Assembly: GCF_008831235.1 (NCBI RefSeq) | Contig: NZ_WBKF01000001.1 | Location: 1,112,529-1,176,528 of the forward strand | Direction of reading: 5' to 3' | DNA length: 64,000 nt | DNA from: Pseudoclavibacter sp. CFCC 11306 | GTDB lineage: Bacteria; Actinomycetota; Actinomycetes; Actinomycetales; Microbacteriaceae | In this document: positions 55,992 through 64,000 of the stretch, one piece after another | Layout: each line of letters opens with the position of its first letter | Position numbering within the stretch: position 1 is the stretch's first letter | Position numbers and translations under genes: made by a program | Notes under the pieces: generated by a model | Databases searched by the model: none | Seen by the model: only the letters and a program-made list of their open reading frames with translations | Told to the model about the DNA's origin: nothing

Positions 55992-56014
55992 ATTGAGGAG
56001 ACCATTCATAGGCT
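55985..56014 (+). promoter_or_regulatory. Candidate adhP promoter
   Basis: TTGCCA (55985-55990), an 18-bp spacer and TAGGCT (56009-56014) lie 78 bp upstream of adhP. The -35 overlaps the -35 of the divergent hemH promoter, so the two may compete. Confidence 0.5.
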
Positions 56015-56091
56015 GGCCGAATCTTGTGGTTCGCCACGAGAATGCGGCGCCTCCAGCGGGGCGACGACAACCACACAAGAAGGAGCCACAC

Positions 56092-57138
56092 ATGTCTGAC
56101 ACCATGCTCGCTGCCGTCCAACACAACTTCGGAGACCGTCTCAGCATCGAAGAGGTGCCGATCCCGGAACCCGGTCAGTATCAAGCCCTGGTCAAAGTCG
56201 ACTACACGGGCGTCTGCCACACCGATCTGCACGCGGTCGAGGGTGACTGGCCGGTCAAGCCCAATCTCCCGCTCATCCCCGGTCATGAAGGCCACGGCAC
56301 GGTCGTGTCGGTCGGGCCTGACGTCACGAACGTGAAGGTCGGCGATCGCGTCGGCAACGCATGGCTGTGGAGCGCCTGCGGCGAGTGCAAGTACTGCCTC
56401 GCGGGCGACGAGAACCTGTGCCCCGACGTCGTCAACGGCGGCTACGCGGTGGCCGGCAGCTTCGCCGAGTACATGATCGTCGACTCACGCTACGTCGGCA
56501 AGATCCCAGACGGAGTCGACCCGATCGAGATCGCCCCGATTCTCTGCGCCGGCGTGACCGTCTACCGCGGCCTGAAGTCGACGGATGCGAAGGCCGGCGA
56601 CTGGGTGACCATCAGCGGCATCGGCGGCCTGGGGCACCTCGCCGTGCAGTACGCGGTCGCCATGGGCTTCAACGTGGCTGCGGTCGACGTCGGCGACGAC
56701 AAGCTCAAGCTGGCGAAGGAGCTCGGCGCCTCGATCACGGTCAATGCCCGCGAGCAGAATCCGGTCGAGGTGCTGCAGAACGAGCTTGGCGGCACCCAGG
56801 GCGTGCTCGTCACCGCACCGAGCAACATCGCGTTCGAGCAGGCCATGCACATCGTGGGTCGAGGAGGCACCGTCGCGATCAACGGTCTGCCCGTCGGCGA
56901 CTTCCCGGTGAACATCTTCGACACCGTGCTGCGCGGCATCACTCTGCGTGGCTCGATCGTCGGTACCCGCCTCGATCTCGCCAACGCGCTGGACTTCGCC
57001 GCGCGCGACAAGGTGCACACGATCGCGACCGAGCGACCGCTCAGCGAGATCAACGAGGTGTTCGACGAGATGCGCGCAGGCAAGATCACCGGCCGCGTCG
57101 TGCTCAACGTCAAAGACGCTCGAGCGCAGCTCAAGTAG
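56092..57138 (+). CDS. adhP: Zinc-dependent alcohol dehydrogenase AdhP
   Basis: A 348-aa NAD-dependent medium-chain alcohol dehydrogenase (ethanol/propanol preferring). Catalytic zinc ligands are Cys42 (TGVCHTDLH), His65 (PGHEGHG) and Cys152. Structural zinc Cys are at 96, 99, 102 and 110. The Rossmann motif GIGGLGHLA is at 176-184. AAGGAG precedes the ATG. It is single-gene and flanked by minus-strand genes on both sides. Confidence 0.94.
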   Translation: MSDTMLAAVQHNFGDRLSIEEVPIPEPGQYQALVKVDYTGVCHTDLHAVEGDWPVKPNLPLIPGHEGHGTVVSVGPDVTNVKVGDRVGNAWLWSACGECKYCLAGDENLCPDVVNGGYAVAGSFAEYMIVDSRYVGKIPDGVDPIEIAPILCAGVTVYRGLKSTDAKAGDWVTISGIGGLGHLAVQYAVAMGFNVAAVDVGDDKLKLAKELGASITVNAREQNPVEVLQNELGGTQGVLVTAPSNIAFEQAMHIVGRGGTVAINGLPVGDFPVNIFDTVLRGITLRGSIVGTRLDLANALDFAARDKVHTIATERPLSEINEVFDEMRAGKITGRVVLNVKDARAQLK

Positions 57139-57186
57139 TCTCTGAGCAGTCCGCGCCCAACACGCTGTGTCTGCGGCAGAGCGCAC

Positions 57187-57220
57187 GAAGGCGGGAACCC
57201 ATTGATGGGTTCCCGCCTTC
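57187..57220 (+). terminator. 15-bp perfect terminator hairpin after adhP
   Basis: Arms 57187-57201 and 57206-57220 are perfectly complementary with a TTGA loop, 48 bases past the adhP stop. The sequence after the stem on the plus strand is ATTCTC. It can also act on transcripts from the right. Confidence 0.8.
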
Positions 57221-57302
57221 ATTCTCGCGCACTGCTGCCGACTCGCGTCGACACGTCAGAAGAGAGCTCTGTCAGACGCTCGATTCGCTCACGGGCGACA
57301 GG

Positions 57303-57539
57303 TCACTCGTTTCCGATCGCCTTGTCCGCGGCGTCACGGGCCTGCTGCACCTGATCCGAGAACTTCTCGCCGGTGACTCTATTCGCCAGATCGGCCGCCT
57401 TGTCGAGCAGCGAGTCTGAGATCTCTTCGGCCTTGTCACTCTGCATCGCCTGCTTCGCCTTGTCGGCAAGCCCTCCGGCCTGCCCCGCGACGCCCCCAGC
57501 AGCGTTCTTCGCCTTGTTCACCAGATCTTCGAGTCCCAT
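57303..57539 (-). CDS. MT0933-type small protein (annotated antitoxin family)
   Basis: A 78-aa Ala/Lys/Asp-rich amphipathic helical protein: GLEDLVNKAKNAAGGVAGQAG, then DSLLDKAADLANRVTGEKF and QARDAADKAIGNE. The latter half fits the actinobacterial Rv0909/MT0933 family, often labelled antitoxin though its role is unclear. AAAGGGA precedes the ATG. No toxin-like gene lies beside it, so a stress or hydrophilin-like role is equally possible. Confidence 0.7.
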   Translation of the reverse strand: MGLEDLVNKAKNAAGGVAGQAGGLADKAKQAMQSDKAEEISDSLLDKAADLANRVTGEKFSDQVQQARDAADKAIGNE

Positions 57540-57615
57540 GGCGGATCCCTTTCTCGTTGGGCCTCACCGGTAGGGGCCCGTTGCAGACAACTCTACAGAT
57601 CCGTCCCAACACGCA

Positions 57616-57645
57616 GAAAGACCCCGGATCTCTCCGGGGTCTTTC
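57616..57645 (-). terminator. Terminator after tuf
   Basis: Arms 57616-57628 and 57633-57645 (GAAAGACCCCGGA / TCCGGGGTCTTTC) pair perfectly over 13 bp with a 4-nt loop, 21 bases past the tuf stop. The stem itself ends in TTTC on the 3' side, as in many actinobacterial tuf terminators. Confidence 0.85.
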
Positions 57646-57665
57646 AGACAAGCGGTCTGTGAGGA

Positions 57666-58856
57666 CTACTTGATGATCTTGGTCACCGTGCCGGCGCCAA
57701 CGGTGCGTCCACCCTCACGGATGGCGAAGCGCAGGCCCTCTTCCATGGCGACAGGCTGAATCAGATCAACCTTCATGTCGGTGGTGTCACCGGGCATGAC
57801 CATCTCGGTGCCCTCAGGCAGCGTGATGACGCCGGTGACGTCCGTGGTGCGGAAGTAGAACTGCGGACGGTAGTTCGAGTAGAACGGGTTGTGGCGACCG
57901 CCCTCATCCTTGGTCAGGATGTAGGCGCTGCCCTCGAACTCCTTGTGCGGGGTGACCGAACCGGGCTTGGCCACAACCTGGCCGCGCTCGACGTCCTCGC
58001 GCTTGGTGCCACGAAGCAGCAGGCCGACGTTCTCGCCCGCACGACCCTCGTCGAGCAGCTTGCGGAACATCTCGATGCCGGTGACGGTGGTCTTCTGAGT
58101 GACCTCCTGGATGCCGACGATCTCGACGTCCTCGTTGATGTGGATGATGCCACGCTCAACACGGCCGGTGACGACGGTGCCACGACCGGTGATCGTGAAG
58201 ACGTCCTCGATCGGCATCAGGAACGGCTTCTCGGTGTCGCGCACCGGATCCGGGATGTACTCGTCAACTTTGTCCATGAGGTCGGCCACAGTGGCAGCCC
58301 ACTTCTCGTCGCCCTCAAGCGCCTTCAGCGCCGAGACGCGCACGACAGGAGCGTCACGATCGTAGTCCTGGCTCTCGAGGAGGTCGCGGACCTCTTCCTC
58401 AACGAGCTCGAGGATCTCTTCGTCGTCAACCATATCGGTCTTGTTCAGAGCGACGAGGATCGACGGCACGCCCACCTGGCGAGCGAGCAGCACGTGCTCG
58501 CGAGTCTGGGGCATGGGGCCGTCGGTCGCTGCGACCACGAGGATCGCGCCGTCCATCTGAGCAGCACCGGTGATCATGTTCTTGATGTAGTCGGCGTGGC
58601 CGGGGGCGTCAACGTGTGCGTAGTGACGCTTCTCGGTCTGGTACTCGACGTGCGAGATGTTGATCGTGATGCCGCGCTGGCGCTCTTCAGGAGCGTTGTC
58701 GATCTGATCGAATGGGGTGAACGGGTTGAGATCGGGGTACTTATCGTGCAGCACCTTGGTGATCGCCGCCGTCAACGTGGTCTTACCATGGTCGACGTGA
58801 CCAAGCGTGCCAATGTTGACGTGGGGCTTTGTCCGTTCGAACTTTGCCTTCGCCAC
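57666..58856 (-). CDS. tuf: Elongation factor Tu
   Basis: A 396-aa GTPase delivering aminoacyl-tRNA. It has [10 protein letters not shown] near residue 19, [20 protein letters not shown], and the C-terminal [28 protein letters not shown]. Complete and standard. It is last in the str operon and may also use its own promoter in the gap from fusA. Confidence 0.98.
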   Translation of the reverse strand: MAKAKFERTKPHVNIGTLGHVDHGKTTLTAAITKVLHDKYPDLNPFTPFDQIDNAPEERQRGITINISHVEYQTEKRHYAHVDAPGHADYIKNMITGAAQMDGAILVVAATDGPMPQTREHVLLARQVGVPSILVALNKTDMVDDEEILELVEEEVRDLLESQDYDRDAPVVRVSALKALEGDEKWAATVADLMDKVDEYIPDPVRDTEKPFLMPIEDVFTITGRGTVVTGRVERGIIHINEDVEIVGIQEVTQKTTVTGIEMFRKLLDEGRAGENVGLLLRGTKREDVERGQVVAKPGSVTPHKEFEGSAYILTKDEGGRHNPFYSNYRPQFYFRTTDVTGVITLPEGTEMVMPGDTTDMKVDLIQPVAMEEGLRFAIREGGRTVGAGTVTKIIK

Positions 58857-58946
58857 TGTGGGTCCTCCTCAGGACTCTCATGTAGTTGGCTCAACCCGAT
58901 TCTGTCTCGGAGAGTTACCTACGATTTGATTCTTGCGTACTTACCT

Positions 58947-58975
58947 ATCTTACAGCCTACGGCACGGTGCCGTAA
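58947..58975 (-). promoter_or_regulatory. Candidate tuf promoter overlapping a hairpin
   Basis: On the minus strand TTACGG (58970-58975), 17 bp, TAAGAT (58947-58952). The -35 and spacer overlap the fusA-tuf hairpin. Transcription would start about 85 nt upstream of tuf. Confidence 0.45.
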
Positions 58976-58988
58976 CCAGCACCGTGCC
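58961..58988 (-). other. Hairpin between fusA and tuf
   Basis: Arms 58961-58970 and 58979-58988 pair perfectly over 10 bp with an 8-nt loop, 15 bases past the fusA stop. It may terminate part of the str transcript. Confidence 0.7.
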
Positions 58989-59003
58989 GCCAGACCCCAA
59001 GCT

Positions 59004-61106
59004 TTATTCGCCCTTTGACTTCTGGACGATCTCGTCTGCCACGGCGCGAGGCACCTCGGCATACGTCTCGAACTGCATCGAGTACATCGCACGACCCTGG
59101 GTCTTCGACCGCAGGTCGCCGACGTAGCCGAACATCTCAGAGAGCGGAACGTTCGCTTTGATGACCTTGACGCCGGTGGCGTCCTCCATCGACTGGATCT
59201 GGCCACGACGGGAGTTCAGGTCGCCGATGACATCGCCCATGTACTCCTCGGGCGTGCGCACCTCGACAGCCATGACGGGCTCGAGCAGAACCGGCTTGGC
59301 CAGCTTTGCTGCCTCGCGGAAGGCCATCGAACCGGCGATCTTGAACGCCATCTCAGACGAGTCGACGTCGTGGTACTGGCCGTCGAGCAGCGAGGCCTTG
59401 ACACCGACGACCGGGTAACCGGCGATGATGCCCGACGCCATGGCGTCCTGGATGCCCGCGTCGACTGAGGGGATGTACTCGCGAGGAACGCGTCCACCGG
59501 TGACGGCGTTCACGAACTCGTACGTGTTGTCGCCCTCGACCTCCATAGGCTCGAGCTTGATCTGCACCTTGGCGAACTGACCCGAACCACCGGTCTGCTT
59601 CTTGTGCGTGTAGTCGTACTTCTCGACGGTCTTGCGAATCGTCTCGCGGTAGGCGACCTGGGGCTTGCCCACGTTCGCCTCGACCTTGAACTCGCGCTTC
59701 ATGCGGTCGACCAGAATGTCGAGGTGCAGCTCACCCATGCCGCCGATCTCGGTCTGACCGGTCTCGGGGTTGAGGCTGACCTTGAACGTCGGGTCTTCTT
59801 CGGCGAGCTTCTGAATCGCGATGCCGAGCTTCTCCTGGTCGGCCTTCGTCTTGGGCTCGATGGCCACGAAGATGACCGGATCCGGGAAGGTCATCGACTC
59901 GAGCACGACCGGGTTGTGGATGTCGCTCAGCGTGTCGCCGGTGGTGGTGTCTTTCAGACCGATCGCCGCGTAGATGTGTCCGGCAGTGATCTCTTCGACC
60001 GGGTTCTCTTTGTTGGCGTGCATCTGGAAGAGCTTGCCGATGCGCTCTTTGCGCCCCTTGGTCGAGTTGAGCACCTGCTCGCCCGACTTGGCATGCCCCG
60101 AGTAGACGCGGATGTAGGTGAGACGACCGTAGAACGGGTGTGCCACGACCTTGAACGCCAGCGCCGCGAACGGCTCGGAGGCCTCAGGCTTGCGAGTGAT
60201 CTGCTCGTCTTCGTGGCCCGGAACATAGCCGACCATGTCGGGCACGTCGAGCGGCGACGGCAGGTAGTCGACCACCGCGTCGAGCATGGGCTGTACGCCC
60301 TTGTTCTTGAACGCCGAGCCGGCGAGCACGGGGTAGGCCTGGCTCGAGATCGTCAGCTTGCGAATGCCTGCCTTGATCTCGGGGATGGTGAGCTCTTCAC
60401 CGCTGAGGAACTTCTCGAGCAGCGCATCGTCGGTCTCGGCCACGGCCTCGACCAGCTCTTCGCGGTATTTGGCGGCCTTCTCTTTGAGGTCGTCGGGGAT
60501 CTCTTCGATCTCGTAGTGTGTGCCGAGCTCGACATCGCCGCGCCAGGTCAGGGCACGGTTCTCGACCAGGTCGACGACGCCCTCGAAGGTGCTCTCGGCA
60601 CCGATCGGCAGCTGAATCACGAGCGGACGAGCACCGAGACGGTCTTTGATCGTCTGCACGGTGTAGTAGAAGTCAGCGCCGAGCTTGTCCATCTTGTTGA
60701 CGAAGCAGATGCGCGGCACGTCGTACTTGTCAGCCTGACGCCACACGGTCTCAGACTGCGGCTCGACGCCTTCCTTGCCATCGAAGACGGCGACGGCGCC
60801 GTCGAGCACGCGCAGCGAACGCTCGACCTCGACGGTGAAGTCGACGTGTCCGGGGGTGTCGATGATGTTGATCTGGTTGTCATGCCAGAAGCACGTGGTC
60901 GCGGCAGACGTAATGGTGATGCCGCGCTCCTGCTCCTGATCCATCCAGTCCATCTGAGAAGCGCCATCGTGGGTCTCACCGATCTTGTGGGTGATACCGG
61001 TGTAGTACAGGATGCGTTCCGTGGTGGTGGTCTTACCGGCATCGATGTGAGCCATGATGCCGATGTTGCGAACCTTCTTGAGATCCGTGAGCACTTCGAG
61101 CGCCAC
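59004..61106 (-). CDS. fusA: Elongation factor G
   Basis: A 700-aa translocase GTPase with [42 protein letters not shown] and [14 protein letters not shown]. Domains II-V follow, including [17 protein letters not shown]. Standard length. Confidence 0.98.
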   Translation of the reverse strand: MALEVLTDLKKVRNIGIMAHIDAGKTTTTERILYYTGITHKIGETHDGASQMDWMDQEQERGITITSAATTCFWHDNQINIIDTPGHVDFTVEVERSLRVLDGAVAVFDGKEGVEPQSETVWRQADKYDVPRICFVNKMDKLGADFYYTVQTIKDRLGARPLVIQLPIGAESTFEGVVDLVENRALTWRGDVELGTHYEIEEIPDDLKEKAAKYREELVEAVAETDDALLEKFLSGEELTIPEIKAGIRKLTISSQAYPVLAGSAFKNKGVQPMLDAVVDYLPSPLDVPDMVGYVPGHEDEQITRKPEASEPFAALAFKVVAHPFYGRLTYIRVYSGHAKSGEQVLNSTKGRKERIGKLFQMHANKENPVEEITAGHIYAAIGLKDTTTGDTLSDIHNPVVLESMTFPDPVIFVAIEPKTKADQEKLGIAIQKLAEEDPTFKVSLNPETGQTEIGGMGELHLDILVDRMKREFKVEANVGKPQVAYRETIRKTVEKYDYTHKKQTGGSGQFAKVQIKLEPMEVEGDNTYEFVNAVTGGRVPREYIPSVDAGIQDAMASGIIAGYPVVGVKASLLDGQYHDVDSSEMAFKIAGSMAFREAAKLAKPVLLEPVMAVEVRTPEEYMGDVIGDLNSRRGQIQSMEDATGVKVIKANVPLSEMFGYVGDLRSKTQGRAMYSMQFETYAEVPRAVADEIVQKSKGE

Positions 61107-61160
61107 GATGGTTCCTTCCGAGAGAGTGTGTGAAGAGTGTTTGATGTCGAGAGCAATGAC

Positions 61161-61199
61161 CTGTCGGCGGCCGAGACTCCATGCCTCGGCCGCCGACAG
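61161..61199 (-). other. 15-bp perfect hairpin between rpsG and fusA
   Basis: Arms 61161-61175 and 61185-61199 are perfectly complementary over 15 bp with a 9-nt loop, starting six bases after the rpsG stop. No T-run follows on the minus strand. Confidence 0.8.
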
Positions 61200-61205
61200 C
61201 CATGG

Positions 61206-61676
61206 TCACCAGCGGTAGTGTGCGAAGGCCTTGTTCGACTCGGCCATCTTGTGCGTGTCTTCACGGCGCTTGACCGCGGCACCAAGACCGTTCGACGCAT
61301 CGAGGATCTCGTTGGTCAGGCGCTCGGTGATGGTCTTCTCGCGGCGGAGGCGAGCGTAGGTCACCAGCCAGCGCAGAGCCAGCGTGTTGGCGCGGTGAGG
61401 CTTGACCTCGACCGGCACCTGGTAGGTCGAACCGCCGACGCGGCGTGAACGAACCTCAAGCGTGGGGCGCACGTTGTCGAGCGCCTTCTTCAGCGTGGCG
61501 ACCGGATCTTCGCCGTTCTTCTCACGCGTGCCTTCGAGAGCGGCGTAGACGATGTTCTCGGCGAGGCCCTTCTTGCCGTCGAGCAGGATCTTGTTGACCA
61601 GCTGCGTGACGACGGGAGCGCCGTAGACCGGATCGGCGACGACGGGACGTTTGGGAGCGGGACCCTTACGTGGCAT
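61206..61676 (-). CDS. rpsG: 30S ribosomal protein S7
   Basis: A 156-aa S7 with [51 protein letters not shown] and NKAFAHYRW at the C-terminus. The start overlaps the rpsL stop by one base (TAATG). Confidence 0.97.
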   Translation of the reverse strand: MPRKGPAPKRPVVADPVYGAPVVTQLVNKILLDGKKGLAENIVYAALEGTREKNGEDPVATLKKALDNVRPTLEVRSRRVGGSTYQVPVEVKPHRANTLALRWLVTYARLRREKTITERLTNEILDASNGLGAAVKRREDTHKMAESNKAFAHYRW

Positions 61677-62050
61677 TACTTCTTCTCTCTCTTCGCTCCG
61701 TAGCGGCTGCGAGCCTGCTGACGGTCTTTGACTGCCTGGGTGTCGAGCGCACCGCGGACGATCTTGTAACGGACGCCGGGGAGGTCTTTCACACGACCGC
61801 CGCGGACGAGCACCATCGAGTGCTCCTGGAGGTTGTGGCCTTCACCCGGGATGTACGCGGTGACCTCGATGCCGTTGCTGAGCTTGACACGTGCGACCTT
61901 ACGCAGTGCCGAGTTCGGCTTCTTCGGGGTGGTCGTGTACACACGAGTGCACACGCCGCGCTGCTGCGGGTTCGACTTCAGGGCCGGAGCCTTGGTCTTG
62001 GTCACCTTCGGCTTGCGCCCCTTGCGAACCAACTGCTGAATTGTTGGCAC
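61676..62050 (-). CDS. rpsL: 30S ribosomal protein S12
   Basis: A 124-aa S12 with [11 protein letters not shown], the decoding-centre loops [19 protein letters not shown] (streptomycin-resistance Lys position wild type) and [16 protein letters not shown]. The GTG at 62050 follows GGAGAA. It is first in the str operon. Confidence 0.97.
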   Translation of the reverse strand: MPTIQQLVRKGRKPKVTKTKAPALKSNPQQRGVCTRVYTTTPKKPNSALRKVARVKLSNGIEVTAYIPGEGHNLQEHSMVLVRGGRVKDLPGVRYKIVRGALDTQAVKDRQQARSRYGAKREKK

Positions 62051-62207
62051 AACTTCTCCTTGTATTCGTTGCTCTCTACGTCTGACGCGCACTGCGGCGC
62101 AAACTCTGTCGAGTCGACATCTTCACGATGCGGCGAGTCCGGCATTCACTGCTGACCCGCGCGAACATCTGAACTCTCTTGGCACACCACTAATGCGCCA
62201 TCGACTG

Positions 62208-62237
62208 AGCTTAGTCAATACACCCTAGGCGCGTCAA
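62208..62237 (-). promoter_or_regulatory. Promoter of the str operon
   Basis: On the minus strand TTGACG (62232-62237), an 18-bp spacer and TAAGCT (62208-62213) lie about 160 bp upstream of rpsL. Both hexamers are close to the actinobacterial SigA consensus. Confidence 0.7.
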
Positions 62238-62244
62238 ATGTCGG

Positions 62245-63093
62245 TCATTTGTCTTTGCCGGTGTGTTTCTTGCCCGACGACTCGTTCTCAGCCCGGTCGA
62301 CGAGCGTCTGGGCGAAGTCCGGAACATAGATGTTCTCTTCGCGCGGAGGCCGCTCGTAGCCGGCTCGCTCAGGCCGATCGGGAATCACGATCTGCTTCGG
62401 CTCCTGCACCGTGTAGGGAATCGAGCTGAGCAGGTGGTGGATCACATTCAGTCTCGAGCGCTTCTTGTCCTCGCTCTCGACCGTGTACCAGTGTGCCTCA
62501 GGGATGTCGGTGTGCACGAACATCTCGTCTTTGGCTCGTGAGTAGTCCTCCCACCGAGTGATCGACTGCAGGTCCATGTCAGAGAGCTTCCAGCGACGCA
62601 TCGGGTCGTTGAGCCTTGAGCGGAACCGCTTCTCCTGCTCCACGTCGCTGACCGAGAACCAGTATTTGAAGAGCAGAATGCCGTCTTCGACGAGCAGTCG
62701 CTCGAAGATCGGCGTCTGGTGCAGAAACCGACGGTACTCCTCAGAAGTGCAGAAGCCCATCACGCGTTCGACGCCGGCACGGTTGTACCACGACCGATCG
62801 AAGAGCACGATCTCACCGGCGGCGGGCAGATGCTCGATGTAGCGCTGAAAGTACCACTGCGTCTGCTCACGCTCGCTCGGGGCCGGCAGCGCCACCACGC
62901 GCGCCGAGCGCGGGTTGAGGTATTCGGTGATGCGCTTGATCGCGGATCCCTTGCCTGCGGCATCACGCCCTTCGAAGATGATCAGCACGCGCGCACCGGT
63001 TGTCTTCACCCACTGCTGCAGGTTCACGAGCTCGGCCTGCAGACGACGCAGCTCTGACTCATAGACCTTCTTCGGCAGTTTGCCCTTACTCAT
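62245..63093 (-). CDS. ppk2: Polyphosphate kinase 2
   Basis: A 282-aa PPK2-family enzyme that transfers phosphate between polyphosphate and nucleotides. Walker A EGRDAAGKG is at 41-49, Walker B with the lid residue DRSWYNRAGVERVMGF from 99, and the lid region RFRSRLNDPMRRWKLSDMDL carries Arg residues. It is a single-domain (class I-like) member. The ATG has AAGGGGA upstream. It lies directly upstream of the str promoter on the same strand. Confidence 0.92.
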   Translation of the reverse strand: MSKGKLPKKVYESELRRLQAELVNLQQWVKTTGARVLIIFEGRDAAGKGSAIKRITEYLNPRSARVVALPAPSEREQTQWYFQRYIEHLPAAGEIVLFDRSWYNRAGVERVMGFCTSEEYRRFLHQTPIFERLLVEDGILLFKYWFSVSDVEQEKRFRSRLNDPMRRWKLSDMDLQSITRWEDYSRAKDEMFVHTDIPEAHWYTVESEDKKRSRLNVIHHLLSSIPYTVQEPKQIVIPDRPERAGYERPPREENIYVPDFAQTLVDRAENESSGKKHTGKDK

Positions 63094-63195
63094 TCTTCCC
63101 CTTGCTCGTGGCTCTGGTGCGGCGCTGAGAATGCGCCACTGTTCAGTATCCCACCTTGCGCCCGGCGCCGCATGGCCGGGAGGTGCCCGGGTCGA

Positions 63196-64000
63196 TCAGC
63201 CGACGACGGTCACACCCAGCCGACCGAGCGCATCCGTCACCGATGCGACGTACCTCCCGGCGGCGGCATCACCGGGATGGATCTGATCACCGGCCAGCTC
63301 ATCGACGTGGTCTTGGACGGCCGCGTGCCAGTGGGCCACGGCGACCGTCTGCGGATGCTGCGCCGCGACCGACTCCAGCGTCGCGTTGCCGGGCTGCTCC
63401 CAGCTGCGCGCCGCGAAGATGTCGACCAGCACGATGCGCCGGTTCGGCCCAGCCCAGGTCACGAGGTCTTCGAGCGCGCTGGCGTCGATGCCTCCGTTGG
63501 TACCGGCATGCACGACGAGCACGCGACGATCTGGGTTGTCGGCGAGCAGTTGGCGGGCGGCGTGGAAGGTGTCTCCGCTCTGCCTGGCCACCTGAGCGTC
63601 GATAAGGATGCCTGGGTAGCTCTGGCTGATCTGACGCGCGCTGGCGAGCATCACCGAGTCTCCGGCGGCGATCATGTCGGTGCCGTGGATCTGCGCGATG
63701 GGCTGTGTCGAGGGGAAGAGCGGCTCGGCTGGCGGCGCACCGTGAGGATCGATCGCAGGCGCCTTCGCCGAAGCGGCATTGGCGTATACGGCTCCGTCCT
63801 CCACATACTGCTGGGCCGTCGACCGATCGGGCGCGCTGATCAGAGAGACGACGCAGAGCACGCTGACGATCGCCGCCGCACCGATCGGCACGACGTGCCG
63901 ACGCATCCCCCCAGTCTCGACCAGGCGGGCATGCACAGCTTTGACGGCCTGTCGAAAGCCGAGCCGCAGAATCGGCTGCTCGACGTAGCGGTAGCTGAGC
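63196..64000 (-). CDS. OatA-like acyltransferase, C-terminal part with SGNH domain (partial)
   Basis: The frame is open from the right edge of the window and ends at 63196. The first visible residues, LSYRYVEQPILRLGF, are the conserved end of an acyltransferase-3 membrane domain. A transmembrane helix and a Pro/Ala-rich linker follow. A SGNH hydrolase-type extracellular domain then shows the catalytic Ser in AAGDSVMLASA, Asn in HAGTNGG and Asp/His in DQIHPGDAAAGRY. Such proteins O-acetylate cell-wall glycans. A GTG at 63936 could be misread as the start of a short secreted protein, but the upstream match argues for a larger gene. Confidence 0.85.
   Translation of the reverse strand, partial: LSYRYVEQPILRLGFRQAVKAVHARLVETGGMRRHVVPIGAAAIVSVLCVVSLISAPDRSTAQQYVEDGAVYANAASAKAPAIDPHGAPPAEPLFPSTQPIAQIHGTDMIAAGDSVMLASARQISQSYPGILIDAQVARQSGDTFHAARQLLADNPDRRVLVVHAGTNGGIDASALEDLVTWAGPNRRIVLVDIFAARSWEQPGNATLESVAAQHPQTVAVAHWHAAVQDHVDELAGDQIHPGDAAAGRYVASVTDALGRLGVTVVG

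Noticed and set aside
54813-56147. A 444-aa ferrochelatase starting at 56147
   Set aside because: The extra N-terminal 64 residues resemble no ferrochelatase and overlap the adhP promoter and start region; the GTG at 55955 fits the family start and a promoter.
62627-62650. GAGCGGAACCGCT inside ppk2 as a further copy of the 20-bp repeat
   Set aside because: It is an isolated match in coding sequence with no second unit or core.
63196-63936. A complete 246-aa secreted SGNH protein starting at GTG 63936
   Set aside because: The frame continues upstream to the window edge with residues typical of the end of an acyltransferase-3 domain, so it is more likely the C-terminal part of a larger gene.

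Overview
The window is high-GC DNA from an actinobacterium, probably Micrococcales and close to Microbacteriaceae. Pointers are the GC-rich codon use, the coproporphyrin-type haem genes (hemQ/chdC with ferrochelatase), fused E1 alpha/beta subunits, and an S10-spc-alpha cluster lacking rpsN between rplE and rpsH. No tRNA, rRNA, CRISPR array, insertion sequence or prophage gene was seen. The genus cannot be named from sequence alone.

Layout: (1) 1-7.6 kb is an organic-acid module. It has the 3' end of a GntR/FCD regulator, two MHS-type transporters and a VOC protein on the minus strand, divergent from a fused E1 and an E2 of a 2-oxoacid dehydrogenase on the plus strand; the divergent promoters each carry a matching palindrome. 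(2) 7.8-9.4 kb is a GntP-type permease lying between two mirror-image arrays of a 20-bp repeat. (3) 9.8-31.6 kb is a large minus-strand inositol/cyclitol locus. It holds iolC, an aldolase, iolB, a LacI regulator, an aldehyde dehydrogenase, iolD, an HpcH-type aldolase, four Gfo/Idh/MocA dehydrogenases (one a confident iolG), a 2-hydroxyacid dehydrogenase, a sugar ABC importer, an SDR, an iolE-like isomerase and mmsA/iolA. Two LacI-type palindromes mark the probable regulon. (4) 31.7-34.1 kb is rplM-rpsI-glmM, followed by divergent cstA with its small YbdD partner. (5) 37.1-53.4 kb is the S10-spc-alpha ribosomal supercluster, read right to left from rpsJ to rplQ and truA, with secY, adk, map, infA and rpoA inside. 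(6) 54-57.5 kb holds hemQ, ferrochelatase, adhP and a small MT0933-type protein, which separate the S10 cluster from the str operon (rpsL-rpsG-fusA-tuf, 57.7-62 kb). (7) The right end has a PPK2 kinase and the C-terminal part of an OatA-like acyltransferase running off the edge.

Functionally, the inositol locus would import a cyclitol by ABC transport and oxidise it at the ring (IolG family). It would then dehydrate (IolE), hydrolyse (IolD), isomerise (IolB), phosphorylate (IolC) and cleave it (aldolase), and convert malonic semialdehyde to acetyl-CoA (MmsA/IolA).

The least expected features are non-coding. Short tandem repeats (17-24 bp units) are scattered through the gaps of the accessory region, including a 20-bp family arranged as inverted arrays around a shared core. 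In-frame low-complexity expansions occur in three accessory proteins. Long perfect hairpins sit in several intercistronic gaps of the ribosomal operons.
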